Part shown: positions 9,133 to 18,178 of the stretch, piece by piece
How positions within the stretch are numbered: the first letter of the stretch is position 1
Layout of the letters: every line of letters starts with the position of its first letter
Assembly: GCA_965237895.1 (NCBI GenBank)
Contig: CBDEGR010000002.1
Location: 992,001-1,056,000 of the forward strand
DNA from: CBDEGR01 sp965237895
GTDB lineage: Bacteria > Acidobacteriota > Terriglobia > UBA7540 > JAPUME01
Length of the DNA stretch: 64,000 bases
Reading direction: 5' to 3'
Translations under genes and position numbers: made by a program
The notes under the pieces: model-generated
Told to the model about the DNA's origin: nothing
Database searches by the model: none
What the model saw: the letters and a program-made list of their open reading frames with translations, nothing else

Positions 9133-10056
9133 TTAGTGGGGAAGCGGTTCGGTTGTCGGCTTGCGGGCGATTTTTCGGGCGATGACGACACGAGGCAGGT
9201 CCTGCAAATCGCGCCGGACTTGCACGTTCTCCCATTCCGGCTCGAAAAGTTGGAGAATCTGCCTTTCCATGCCCGAGCCGATTTCCATTATGAGATATCC
9301 GTTGGGTCGCAAGAGTTTGTGGGCCTGGGGAATTAGGCGGCGATAAATTTCGCTGGCGTCGCTTCCTTCAAGTTCACTGAGGGCGATGCGCGGCTCGAAA
9401 TCCCTCACCTCCCGTTGCACACCGTCCAGCTCCTGGCGTGAAACATAGGGGGGATTCGAGACGATGAAGTCCCATGGGCCGATCTGCTCAGTGGTGAGAA
9501 AGCGGGCCAGCAAGTCACTCTCGGTAAAGGTGACGCGCTCGCTGAGCCCCAGTCGCGCGGCATTCCGTTCGGCCACGCGCAAGGCTTTTGGGGATATGTC
9601 GCAGGCTACTACGTCAGCATTGGGCAGTTCATGCGCCAAGGCCAGCGCGATGCAACCCGATCCGGTGCCGACGTCGATCATTTGAAACGTATCTTGCCGC
9701 ATGGGTCCGTTTTTGACGATCCCTTCAAGGTCGATCAGCTCAAGCACAGCCTCGATCAGGTGCTCGGTCTCGGGCCGGGGAATCAGCACGCCCGCGTCGA
9801 CCAGGAAGTCGAGTCCCCAGAATTCCTGATGCCCGACGATATATTGCGTCGGCTTGCCGCTGGCGCGCTCGGTGATGTGCGTGAAGTAACGGTCGGCAAG
9901 CGGCGCGGGAAGCGTTCGTTCCGGATGGGCGTGGAGGTGCGCGCGGTCGCAGTCGAGCGCGTGCATCAGCAGCAGTTCGGCGGCCAGCGGGGCGGAGGGC
10001 ACCTGATGTTCGGTCAGGGTTTTGAGCCCTTGCTGAAGGGCTTGGCGGATTTGCAT
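9133..10056 (-). CDS. prmC: Release factor glutamine methyltransferase
   Basis: Methylates the GGQ glutamine of release factors; its substrate gene prfA is directly upstream, a classic pairing. 307 residues: N-terminal helical domain, then SAM-binding DVGTGSGCIAL (about 128-138), acidic CDIS and the catalytic NPPYVS at 201-206. The prfA stop is 20 bases before this start, so prfA-prmC-dinB read as one operon on the minus strand. Confidence 0.95.
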   Translation of the reverse strand: MQIRQALQQGLKTLTEHQVPSAPLAAELLLMHALDCDRAHLHAHPERTLPAPLADRYFTHITERASGKPTQYIVGHQEFWGLDFLVDAGVLIPRPETEHLIEAVLELIDLEGIVKNGPMRQDTFQMIDVGTGSGCIALALAHELPNADVVACDISPKALRVAERNAARLGLSERVTFTESDLLARFLTTEQIGPWDFIVSNPPYVSRQELDGVQREVRDFEPRIALSELEGSDASEIYRRLIPQAHKLLRPNGYLIMEIGSGMERQILQLFEPEWENVQVRRDLQDLPRVVIARKIARKPTTEPLPH

Positions 10057-10075
10057 TTTTCGAAATGAAATGCCG

Positions 10076-11155
10076 TTACTCGACGGCCGTGGCCTCTTTC
10101 AATTTTTCGGTCTGGTAATGCGTGATGAGGGCATCGAGGATGGACCGGATGTTTCCATCCATGATCGACGCGAGGTCGTGCAGCGTCAGGCCGATGCGGT
10201 GGTCGGTGACGCGGTTCTGGGGAAAGTTGTAGGTGCGGATCTTCTCGCTGCGGTCGCCGGACCCGATCTGGGAACGCCGTTCGGCGGTAATCTGTTTTTG
10301 TTGCTCTGCCATCTTTTTGTCGTAGAGTCTTGAACGGAGCACGCGCATCGCCTTGGAGCGGTTCTTGATCTGCGACTTTTCGTCCTGGCAACTGACGACG
10401 ATATCGGTCTCGAGGTGCGTGATGCGCACGGCCGAATAGGTGGTGTTCACCGACTGGCCGCCGGGACCCGACGAGCAGAACGTATCAATGCGAATCTCTT
10501 TCGGGTCGATGTCGATCTCGACCTCGTCGGCTTCGGGCAGCACGGCGACGGTAATGGCGGAGGTGTGCACGCGGCCCTGCTGCTCGGTTTCCGGGACGCG
10601 CTGCACGCGATGCACGCCGCTTTCGTATTTCAGCTTGCTGTAGATGTTTTTGCCTTCGATCAAGGCGATGACTTCTTTCAGACCTCCGATGCTGGAGAGG
10701 CTGGAAGAGAGCACGTCGATCTTCCAGTTTTGACCTTCGCCGTAGCGCGAGTACATGCGGAAGATTTCCTGGGCGAAGAGCGTCGCCTCGTCGCCGCCCG
10801 TCCCGGCGCGGATTTCCAGGATGACGTTCTTCGCATCGTTCAGGTCTTTCGGCAGGAGCAGAACTTTGATTTCCTGCTCCAAGTGTTCGCGCCGCCCTTC
10901 GAGCTCTTCCTGTTCCCCCTGAGCGAGCTCCTTCATCTCCGGGTCGGACGAGCTGTCTTCGAGCAGGGATTTGGTATCGTCCAGAGCATTTTCGACGCCC
11001 TTCAGCTGGCGATATTTTTCGACGATGTCTTCAATCTCCGCGCGAGCCTTGACCGTTTTCCGGTAGCGTGTCATGTCCTGAAGCAGGCCGGGCGAGGCGA
11101 GTTGTGCCGTCAGCTCTTCGAATTTCGACTCGATTTGTTGCAGTTTTTTAAACAT
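10076..11155 (-). CDS. prfA: Peptide chain release factor 1
   Basis: 359 residues, normal RF1 length. The codon-recognition tripeptide is P-E-T at 188-190 in RVPETEQQGRVHTS, the RF1-type context (reads UAA and UAG). The peptidyl-hydrolysis motif GGQ is at 232-234 within SGPGGQSVNTT. N-terminal coiled helices and the conserved AGTGGDEA are intact. An intact RF1 matters here because an in-frame UAG occurs in the FHA gene at 42.98 kb. Confidence 0.96.
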   Translation of the reverse strand: MFKKLQQIESKFEELTAQLASPGLLQDMTRYRKTVKARAEIEDIVEKYRQLKGVENALDDTKSLLEDSSSDPEMKELAQGEQEELEGRREHLEQEIKVLLLPKDLNDAKNVILEIRAGTGGDEATLFAQEIFRMYSRYGEGQNWKIDVLSSSLSSIGGLKEVIALIEGKNIYSKLKYESGVHRVQRVPETEQQGRVHTSAITVAVLPEADEVEIDIDPKEIRIDTFCSSGPGGQSVNTTYSAVRITHLETDIVVSCQDEKSQIKNRSKAMRVLRSRLYDKKMAEQQKQITAERRSQIGSGDRSEKIRTYNFPQNRVTDHRIGLTLHDLASIMDGNIRSILDALITHYQTEKLKEATAVE

Positions 11156-11272
11156 ATGCGCTTTCTGAAGCCTAAATTTGCGCCTCTGCTTGAGGATACC
11201 GTTAGCGTCGCGCAGGTGTCAATTGAGCCAGGCTTGGTTTGACAAAGCCGTTCTGGGCGGAGCGGCCCACTC

Positions 11273-12013
11273 TTAGGAAGAGGACTTCGCAGGGGATAAC
11301 GGACGGTTGGTCACAAGTTCTACGTATCCCCAGCAAAGCATCTGTATTCCGAGAAAGAAGCCGGCGAGACCCCAAAGATCGAAGTCTAAACTCAGGAGAG
11401 GAATGGTCGTCATGTCGAAAAGCAGGAGGGGAGTGAAGAACACAAGAAGCCATCGGGGAAGGCTTGGCCAGGTCTCCATCATTCGGCCACCCCGCAGAAT
11501 CAAAGTGGACAAGATCACCAGAGGTGTCATCCAATGGATCAACCAGAGTCCATATAAGATCCACGCCAAACCTTTTGCCTGGTTTAAAAGAAAGCCGAGC
11601 CACCCGTAATAGAAATCCGCAATCGAGTAGATCGCAAGAAACGCCGAAAGCCAAGCCATCAAATTCACCATCCACGAATTCCGTAGACGGGAGGACATGA
11701 ACATTTGTACCACGAGGTGCAAGAATGCGAGCGTCGCAACGATCAAGCTGGCGACATAAACACCCCGACCGAGGTGTGCCAACAAAAATCGGCCGCCCTC
11801 CCATTCCCCGTAGCCGAATACATCCGGGATTCCGTGTTCCGACGTAATCCAGGTTTCCTCGCCCAAAAGAACGCGAAAGCCCATTTCGGGTCCCCATGGA
11901 TCGGTGACTTCCAGGAAAAGACTGGAGAGAACCAAAAGAGCGCCCACGGCAATGTGCCAAGGCGGCCTGAGCAGGCGGCGGCTCCACTCCAGGAAGCGGG
12001 TGAACCTGTGCAA
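11273..12013 (-). CDS. Unknown polytopic membrane protein (second of a pair)
   Basis: About 246 residues with roughly six hydrophobic helices (for example HIAVGALLVLSSLFLEV, GVYVASLIVATLAFLHLV, NLMAWLSAFLAIYSIADF, GLAGFFLGIQMLCWGYVEL). No family recognised. The start proposed is TTG 12013, with AAGG eight bases upstream and 8 bases after the stop of the upstream membrane gene; the longer open frame to 12379 overlaps that gene and looks non-coding. A helix-rich sequence with tryptophans at the membrane face and no obvious catalytic residues. Likely partners with the product of 12022-12489. Confidence 0.65.
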   Translation of the reverse strand: MHRFTRFLEWSRRLLRPPWHIAVGALLVLSSLFLEVTDPWGPEMGFRVLLGEETWITSEHGIPDVFGYGEWEGGRFLLAHLGRGVYVASLIVATLAFLHLVVQMFMSSRLRNSWMVNLMAWLSAFLAIYSIADFYYGWLGFLLNQAKGLAWILYGLWLIHWMTPLVILSTLILRGGRMMETWPSLPRWLLVFFTPLLLFDMTTIPLLSLDFDLWGLAGFFLGIQMLCWGYVELVTNRPLSPAKSSS

Positions 12014-12021
12014 AAGAGCCT

Positions 12022-12489
12022 TCAGCGGGCCTCTGAATTGCGAGATGTGAGTGGCTGGTTCCGGGCGGCGGGAGGCCTGGGAAAGTTGACCGTATAGGAA
12101 CGCATAAAAAACCACAATATCAATAAAACTACTGCAAATGTGATCCCCACCCGCGGCCACTCTTCGAACCGATAGGGAGAGACGTTCTCGGAGATTAAAA
12201 CCATGGAAAGAAACGGTAAATAGAGAAGTGCCGAGACAGCCAGGAGGAGGGCTGCTTCCTTGCTTGGCTGAGCTTCGGCTTCCACAGGTTGAGGACTGCC
12301 CACCAGCCTGGGCAAATAGAGAAAGACGACCAGGGAGTAATAGATGGCCGTGGATATAAGTGCTGTTTCCAGCATCCATGCTTTATCCCAATCGAGATAG
12401 TCCCTGAGTCCCAAGATACCCAACGCGACGAGACCTGCCGCATAGACCAATAGGGCGTACTGAATGATTCGGATTTTAGGTGGAGTCAT
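12022..12489 (-). CDS. Unknown four-helix membrane protein (first of a pair)
   Basis: 155 residues starting MTPPKIRIIQ at ATG 12489, preceded by GAGG. Four hydrophobic segments: YALLVYAAGLVALGIL, ALISTAIYYSLVVFLYL, AALLLAVSALLYLPFL and VGITFAVVLLILWFFM. The C-terminus is short and basic (NFPRPPAARNQ). The downstream membrane gene begins 8 bases after the stop, so they are likely translationally coupled. No family recognised. Confidence 0.7.
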   Translation of the reverse strand: MTPPKIRIIQYALLVYAAGLVALGILGLRDYLDWDKAWMLETALISTAIYYSLVVFLYLPRLVGSPQPVEAEAQPSKEAALLLAVSALLYLPFLSMVLISENVSPYRFEEWPRVGITFAVVLLILWFFMRSYTVNFPRPPAARNQPLTSRNSEAR

Positions 12490-12656
12490 GACGGGTAACC
12501 TCGCGCGGACGGAAGAAACATTTGGTGTCGGATTTTCCCATGTGTAGAGGAGAAAAACAAGGTGCCCGATAATTGGTCGGGAAGCCGGTTGCCGGAGATA
12601 TAATAAACACGTCTCCGAGTTCTTTGTTTCGGGGAGGCTTTGCGTCGAGGTCCGCC

Positions 12657-12995
12657 ATGTCTGCCGACAAAATTCGATTGGGCGACACGATTGACGACTA
12701 CTGTCCACGCTGCCGCCTGCTGTTGAACCACGCCGTCGCCAGCGTGGTGGACAAGGAAGTGCGGAAGGTCACCTGCCAGACCTGCCACGATGAGCACGCC
12801 TATAAGCGCGGGCAGGAACCGAAGAGAAAAAAGAAGCAGCAGGCAACGTCGCTCTTTGACCAAGTATTGGGCAACATTTCCTCTGCCGAACCTTCGCCCC
12901 CGGCCCCTTCCCCTTCGTCTTCTTCCCCATCGAAGAAGAGGTCCGGCGACGAACCGCGCTACATCAGCCGCCATCCGGGAAGGAAGAAGCGGTAG
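12657..12995 (+). CDS. Zinc-ribbon protein with basic, Ser/Pro-rich tail
   Basis: 112 residues from ATG 12657 (MSADKIRLGD), with GAGG 6 bases upstream; the longer frame from 12573 lacks support. CPRC (near residue 16) and CQTC (near 41), 20-odd residues apart, make a rubredoxin-like zinc ribbon. A lysine-rich stretch (KRKKKQQ) and a low-complexity SPSSSSPSKK tail ending GRKKR follow, suggesting nucleic-acid contact. Function unknown. It is divergent from the membrane pair. Confidence 0.7.
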   Translation: MSADKIRLGDTIDDYCPRCRLLLNHAVASVVDKEVRKVTCQTCHDEHAYKRGQEPKRKKKQQATSLFDQVLGNISSAEPSPPAPSPSSSSPSKKRSGDEPRYISRHPGRKKR

Positions 12996-13048
12996 AAATT
13001 CCTATTGTCAGGTGGAAGTGACCGGGGCGGGTGATGTTGACTGCCGTT

Positions 13049-14281
13049 TTAGTGCGATGACCTCTCTAATACGGCAACCTCTTCGGGCGAGCGAAGCTCG
13101 TATTGAACGCCGGACCATTCGATGCGGCGCGTAAACCCGGCGGTGATAAAGTTGTACGCCATCACCCACGGCACCAGTGGCGCCAGCCGCCAGTAGCAGG
13201 AGCCGTACCGTGCAAGACTTTCCCTTTTTTCCGGAAATTTCATCGCGGCGACCTGTTGCCGGATCATTCCCTTGGCCATTCCAAAAAGCTGTATGAGGAT
13301 CAAAACTCCGGCCACGCTCCCGGCGGCTCCTCCCTGTATCGGTCGTTCAAGAAGTGAGCGTGCGATCAAGAGGAAGCCCACCAGAAACGTCAAACAATAA
13401 TTGAGGTAGGCAAGAAGCCCCATCCGCCACAGGTGCGCTGCGTAGACGCGTGTGATGATGATTTGGCGGTTGGTCCAGCGGAGGAAGTTTCCCAGACTTG
13501 AATCCTCGTGTGACGCGAGCAGGCAGCGGGGCTCGAAGCGGATTACGCCGCCCGCCCGTCTTACGGCGTCGGTCAGAGCGTAGTCGTCGCTCACGGTGCG
13601 CTGCCAGGCAGCGTTTATGTTACAGCGTTCAAATTCAGTGCGGCGGATGGCCATCGAGCCGCCCCAGGCGAAGTTGTGGTTGTGGTCCCCCATGTAGGTG
13701 GCGATGGAAGTATTCCAGGCCGCGCGCAGTTGGGAAACGAAACTCGGTCCCGGCAGGTACCAGCGAAAACCCGTGCTGACGGTGAGCGCGGAATCTTCAA
13801 GCGGCCCCACCAAGCAACGGAGCCAGTCCGGCTCGGGCAAGGCATCGGCGTCGGTGAAGACCAGGACTTCGGTGGTTTCGGGAACGTGCGCCAGAGCGGC
13901 AAGGGAGTTGTTCACCTTTTCTCCTCGTATTTCGGAGGGCTCGGCAATGACGGTGCGGAGGGAGAGCAGACCGGGACTGAAATTTTCGCGGTTCTCCTTT
14001 CGATAATCTTCCAGGAAGCGGAAGGCCGGGTCTTCGCGGTCGGCGACGGCGACGAACAGACGGTAGGCCGGATAATCCTGGGTCAGGAAACGGGAAAGAT
14101 GCTCTTTGAAATTCGGAGGCACCCCTTTGGTGGGCAGAATCACGGACACCTCCGGCGTGTGGGAGGAGGCGCACGGCTTCCGGCAGCGGCGCGCGTAGCG
14201 GTAAAAGCGAACGCCGCTTGCCAGCGCGACGAGACTCTGAAGTAAGAGAAAACCGGCCAGAATGATGAAGAGAACGGTCAA
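13049..14281 (-). CDS. GT2 glycosyltransferase, ceramide-glucosyltransferase/HpnI type
   Basis: 410 residues: one N-terminal helix, a GT-A domain with VSVILPTKG, FTDADALPEPDW (DxD metal site) and the distal WQRTVSDDYALTDAV, then a QxxRW-like RWTNRQ, and three or four C-terminal helices. This layout matches membrane processive or ceramide-glucosyltransferase-like enzymes that glycosylate a lipid at the cytoplasmic face. It sits at the edge of the exopolysaccharide cluster; the acceptor is unknown. Confidence 0.85.
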   Translation of the reverse strand: MTVLFIILAGFLLLQSLVALASGVRFYRYARRCRKPCASSHTPEVSVILPTKGVPPNFKEHLSRFLTQDYPAYRLFVAVADREDPAFRFLEDYRKENRENFSPGLLSLRTVIAEPSEIRGEKVNNSLAALAHVPETTEVLVFTDADALPEPDWLRCLVGPLEDSALTVSTGFRWYLPGPSFVSQLRAAWNTSIATYMGDHNHNFAWGGSMAIRRTEFERCNINAAWQRTVSDDYALTDAVRRAGGVIRFEPRCLLASHEDSSLGNFLRWTNRQIIITRVYAAHLWRMGLLAYLNYCLTFLVGFLLIARSLLERPIQGGAAGSVAGVLILIQLFGMAKGMIRQQVAAMKFPEKRESLARYGSCYWRLAPLVPWVMAYNFITAGFTRRIEWSGVQYELRSPEEVAVLERSSH

Positions 14282-14462
14282 GCCTGCCCCTCGAAATGAA
14301 TAAACGTGAAACGCGTTATTCTGAGCGTTTCCGCGGGGTGTGTCAATCCGGCCCCCATCGGGCGAGCCTGGTGAACTTTTCCCCCATCCCCTGGAGGATT
14401 CCGATAAGATAAATCTTTATTCCCCCGCAGCGGTATCGATGTAGAGGAATAGCGGAAAAACT

Positions 14463-15869
14463 ATGTTTTCCCATCGTGCCCAGGCGTTCAAGTATTTCAC
14501 CATTTTCGGCGACACCCTGGCGGCTCTTGCCGCTTTCGGACTGGCGTATGGGGTCCGCGGGAATCTTGCTTCGCTCCGCGAACTCTACTCGCTGGAGTTC
14601 TACCCGTGGCTGCTGCCGTTGGTGGTGGGTCTTTGGTTGGGCTCCGGAGTTGTCTTGCGAATCTACCGAGACGCCGAAGAGGCCACGCCGGACCGCGCGC
14701 TGCTCGATCCGATCAAACTGAACTTTCTCGCCATGCTGCTGCTCTTCTCGGTGATCTTTGCGCTGAAGCTGGAGTACATCAGCCGCCTTCTGCTCATTTT
14801 CTACTTCGGGTTCGATCTGCTGTTGATGATTCTTTTCCGCCTGCTGATGCGGGCGATGGGCGAACGGTTGGCTCATTGGGTGGCCGAGGAGCGAAGTTTT
14901 CTGATTGTAGGTGACACGCCCGGCGGGCGGGAGATCGGTAAGATTCTGGAGTCCGGGGACCGGCTCGGGGCGCGACTGTTCGGATTTGTTTCGATCCGGG
15001 GTGAAGATGTTGGCAGGGCCGGGTCTGATCCTGTTTATCAAATCGAGGAGGTGCCGGACTTAATACGCCGCCACGTAATTGACGAAGTAATCTTTGCCGT
15101 CTCCAGGGAGGAACTGGAAAAATTGGAGGAGACGTTCCTCTTTTGTGAGCAAGAGGGAGTGAAGACGCGCGTCTTGTTGAACGTCTTTCCCCACTCGACG
15201 TCGCACGTCTATCTGGAGCGGCTGCACGGCATCCCGCTGCTGACGTTTTCGAGCACTCCTCCCGATGATTCGCTTTTGTTTCTCAAACGCGCTGTCGACG
15301 TGTTCATGGCCGGCGGACTGCTGGCGGTCCTCTCACCGCTGCTTTTTTTGTTGAGTGGGGCGGTGTTCCTAACTTCGCGCGGCCCTGTTTTTTATCGACA
15401 GGAGCGGTGCGGGTTGGGAGGACGCAGGTTCACCCTTTTCAAGTTCCGTTCCATGCGCGCCGGGGCGGACGAGATGCGGGAGGAACTCGGAGCCTTGAAC
15501 GAGCGGGACGGCGCCGCTTTCAAGATTCGCCATGATCCGCGTTGCACGCTCCTCGGCGCTTGGATGCGCCGTTTCAGCCTGGACGAGTTGCCGCAGCTCT
15601 GGAACGTGCTCAAGGGCGATATGTCCTTTGTGGGGCCGCGCCCGCCGATTCCTGAAGAGGTGGAAAAGTACGAAGGCTGGCAACGGCGGCGGCTGCGGAT
15701 GAAGCCGGGGCTGACGTGCCTGTGGGCGCTCGAGGGGCGGAGCGAGTTGAGCTTCCGGCGCTGGATGGAGCTCGACCTTCAGTACATCGACCAGTGGTCG
15801 CCTGCCTTGGATTGGAAGATTATTTTGAAGACTATCCCCGTCGTTCTCTCCGGCCGCGGCGCAAGCTAA
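14463..15869 (+). CDS. Undecaprenyl-phosphate sugar-1-phosphate transferase (exopolysaccharide initiation)
   Basis: 468 residues, WbaP/WcaJ/EpsE type. The N-terminus has four or five membrane helices, then a nucleotide-like domain (FLIVGDTPGGREIGKIL). The C-terminal phosphoglycosyltransferase domain has LKRAVDVFMAGG, KFRSMRAGAD, the hinge DELPQLWNVLKGDMSFVGPRPP and a final conserved helix. It loads the first sugar phosphate onto the lipid carrier. It is the only plus-strand gene inside the otherwise minus-strand cluster (13-23 kb), convergent with the GT4 at 15882. Confidence 0.92.
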   Translation: MFSHRAQAFKYFTIFGDTLAALAAFGLAYGVRGNLASLRELYSLEFYPWLLPLVVGLWLGSGVVLRIYRDAEEATPDRALLDPIKLNFLAMLLLFSVIFALKLEYISRLLLIFYFGFDLLLMILFRLLMRAMGERLAHWVAEERSFLIVGDTPGGREIGKILESGDRLGARLFGFVSIRGEDVGRAGSDPVYQIEEVPDLIRRHVIDEVIFAVSREELEKLEETFLFCEQEGVKTRVLLNVFPHSTSHVYLERLHGIPLLTFSSTPPDDSLLFLKRAVDVFMAGGLLAVLSPLLFLLSGAVFLTSRGPVFYRQERCGLGGRRFTLFKFRSMRAGADEMREELGALNERDGAAFKIRHDPRCTLLGAWMRRFSLDELPQLWNVLKGDMSFVGPRPPIPEEVEKYEGWQRRRLRMKPGLTCLWALEGRSELSFRRWMELDLQYIDQWSPALDWKIILKTIPVVLSGRGAS

Positions 15870-15881
15870 GCGCTCTCCCCG

Positions 15882-17075
15882 TCAGTCTCTTTTCAGAAGA
15901 GTCTCGTAGGCCTTTAAGAGCATCGCCTTTTCCCGTTCCCAATTGAGTTCGGTTTCAATGCGGCGGCGGGCGCGACGGCCCAGCTCTTCTCGCATGTCTT
16001 GGGAGTCAAGGAGTGTGCGAATCTTTTCGGCCAAATCGAAGAAATCATCCGGCCGGGCATAGAGTGCCGCATCCCCCGCCGAGCGCCGGCCTTCGGTCAG
16101 GTCGAAGAGAACCACCGGCCGCCCGTAGGCCATGTATTCGAGAATCTTGTTCATTGTCGATTTGTCGTTCATCTCGTTGTAGGAGTCGGGCGCGACGCAG
16201 ACGTCGGCGGTGGAGAGATACGCCGCCAACTCGTCGTCCGGGATGCGGCCCGTGAAGCGGACGACACTATCCAACTTTTTCTCACCGACCGTACGCATCA
16301 GGCGTCCCCGCTCGGTGCCGTCGCCGATCAGAGTGAAATGAACGTCTCTGCGTCCCCGCTTCGTTACGATCTCTTCGATACTTTCAAGCAGCAGGTCCAA
16401 CCCTTCCTGCGTGCCCATGACGCCCAGGTACACCACCAACAAATCTTTGCCGTTTTTTAAGGCCTCAACGGGCGGTTGCAATCGAATCTTGGCAAGCTCC
16501 GGGAAGCTGCGCACGATGAAGATTCGCTCCGGCGGCATACCGCCCCGCCCCAGGGCGATCTCCCTGTAGGATTGGTTGGTCGAGATCACCGTGTGGGCCA
16601 AGGCAAACGTGCTGCGCTCGGCAAGGCGGACGAGGGAATAAAGAAACCCCTCCTTCCCTTTCTTAGCGATGTAGAGTTCCGGGCACAGGTCGTGATGGTC
16701 GAACAGGTAGCGCACGCCGAAGAGCTTGAAGACCAGGCCGACGAGAAAGAAGAGGTCGGGCGGGTTGCAGGCGTGGAGCACGCGAAAGCGGGTTTTTCGG
16801 TACGCCTTGAGCGCCAGCCGGAGCGTGGCCGTAAGCGCCCAGCCGTATTCGAGCAGGTAGCCGAGCGGGCCATCGCCCTCCCAGGGAAGGCAGTAGCGGT
16901 AGACGTCGATCTCTTCCATCCGCTCATAGCGCTTCTCGAAGCCTGCGCCCGTCGGGCAGACGATGGAGACCGTGTAGCCCGCGCCGCGAAGCGTGCGCGC
17001 CTCCTGCCAGACGCGCCGGTCGATGGGCACGGTAAGGTTTTCAATCAGGATGCAAACGGCGGGTGACGGATTCAT
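15882..17075 (-). CDS. GT4-family glycosyltransferase
   Basis: About 397 residues from ATG 17075 (MNPSPAVCIL), which overlaps the stop of the upstream gene as ATGA; the longer frame to 17165 lies inside that gene. GT-B fold features: N-terminal PIDRRVWQEARTL, mid-protein DHHDLCPELY, and C-terminal YLGVMGTQEGLDLLLE, VCVAPDSYNEMNDKSTMNKILEYMA-type donor region (shown here only in part). Resembles glycosyltransferases that act early in exopolysaccharide assembly. Confidence 0.88.
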   Translation of the reverse strand: MNPSPAVCILIENLTVPIDRRVWQEARTLRGAGYTVSIVCPTGAGFEKRYERMEEIDVYRYCLPWEGDGPLGYLLEYGWALTATLRLALKAYRKTRFRVLHACNPPDLFFLVGLVFKLFGVRYLFDHHDLCPELYIAKKGKEGFLYSLVRLAERSTFALAHTVISTNQSYREIALGRGGMPPERIFIVRSFPELAKIRLQPPVEALKNGKDLLVVYLGVMGTQEGLDLLLESIEEIVTKRGRRDVHFTLIGDGTERGRLMRTVGEKKLDSVVRFTGRIPDDELAAYLSTADVCVAPDSYNEMNDKSTMNKILEYMAYGRPVVLFDLTEGRRSAGDAALYARPDDFFDLAEKIRTLLDSQDMREELGRRARRRIETELNWEREKAMLLKAYETLLKRD

Positions 17076-18178
17076 TCGCGTTTTGCCCCCGCCCTCATAA
17101 GCAGATGAAAGAGAATCATGGCTTGGGAGCGAGGATAGGAACGGCGGTCGTACAATATGCCGCAATCCTTTTCGGAAAATTCGAAACCGCCGGATTCAAG
17201 CTGCCGGCCGAGCAAGCGGTGATAGCACTTATTACTAAGTTGGGCGTAGTCGCCTAAGTTCAACCGCTGGGCTTCGAGCAGCGCCGCCCCCAGCACCGCC
17301 GTATAGTAATTTACTTCCGGGTGCCGGCGAAAACAGTTTAACTGGCTCGCGCCGTTCGGCAGGACTCCGCCCGCCAGAAACGCGGCCAGCGGTTCCAGAA
17401 TTTTGCGAAGAGATTCTTCTCCTATGCGATAGACGGCGGCCAGCTCCAGAAATTGAAAAGCGTTGTATTGGTAGCAGAGGTAATGATCGCGGCGAGTTTC
17501 CTGCGGGCTCTCTACGATATAGGGCAGTTCGCCGGTCGGGAGTTGGACCTCGGCAAGAAAACGAATCAAGCCCCCGGCCTGTTCCCTCAATTTCTCTTTT
17601 CCTGCGGCCTCGGCCAGCCGATAAAGAAAATAGAGCGTGTTGGTGGAATTGTTCGGGAGGTTGCCTCGCGGGCGGTCGAAGTAGTTGACGGCCAACCCGG
17701 TCCGATATTTTTTAAAACCGATTCGCTGTTGCAGAAATTCGTACCACCGCAAGGCGGCTTGAAGGTAGCGCTGTTCGCCGAGTTGGGCGTAGACTTCAAG
17801 CAGCGTGAGCGCGGCCCAGTTGCCTTCGAGCGTAGCGATCAAGTGCCGCCGCTCGGGCAGAGGATAGGCCCAAGTTCCCTCGCTCTGCTGCATCCTCAAT
17901 ACCGCTTTTCCCGTCTCGAGGGACAAGTCTCGGAAGCGGCTCTCGCCGGTCAAATCGAAAAGTTTCCGGTTGGCCCGGCACCAGTAGCCCTGTGTTTGAA
18001 GAAAGCAGTAATTGTCCTTCCAGTCGACAGCCGGCAGGACGCTTTTCAGAAAGCGCCAGAAGCGCAGGTTGAAGCGGACGCCCGGGTCCGGACCGATGAG
18101 GAGGTTCTCTTCGAGATGTGTCGCCGCCAAATGGCCGTGGAGCCTGCGCGCCGAAGCCAGACAGCCCGAATCGCTCAT
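17072..18178 (-). CDS. Alpha/alpha-barrel protein of exopolysaccharide cluster, function unknown
   Basis: 368 residues made of repeated amphipathic helices with aromatic motifs (QTQGYWCRAN, QQSEGTWAYP, ATLEGNWAALTLLEVY, YQYNAFQFLEL, LESGGFEF). This is the pattern of (alpha/alpha)6 barrels such as glucuronyl C5-epimerases, lyases and unsaturated glucuronidases. No signal peptide, so probably cytoplasmic. Both ends overlap neighbours by ATGA (18175-18178 and 17072-17075), tying it tightly to the two GT4 genes. An epimerase or lyase role is inference only. Confidence 0.75.
   Translation of the reverse strand: MSDSGCLASARRLHGHLAATHLEENLLIGPDPGVRFNLRFWRFLKSVLPAVDWKDNYCFLQTQGYWCRANRKLFDLTGESRFRDLSLETGKAVLRMQQSEGTWAYPLPERRHLIATLEGNWAALTLLEVYAQLGEQRYLQAALRWYEFLQQRIGFKKYRTGLAVNYFDRPRGNLPNNSTNTLYFLYRLAEAAGKEKLREQAGGLIRFLAEVQLPTGELPYIVESPQETRRDHYLCYQYNAFQFLELAAVYRIGEESLRKILEPLAAFLAGGVLPNGASQLNCFRRHPEVNYYTAVLGAALLEAQRLNLGDYAQLSNKCYHRLLGRQLESGGFEFSEKDCGILYDRRSYPRSQAMILFHLLMRAGAKRE

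Noticed and set aside
11202..11987. 261-codon minus-strand ORF over the membrane pair
   Set aside because: Arg/Ser/Gly-rich with no hydrophobic pattern; a shadow of the membrane gene in another frame.
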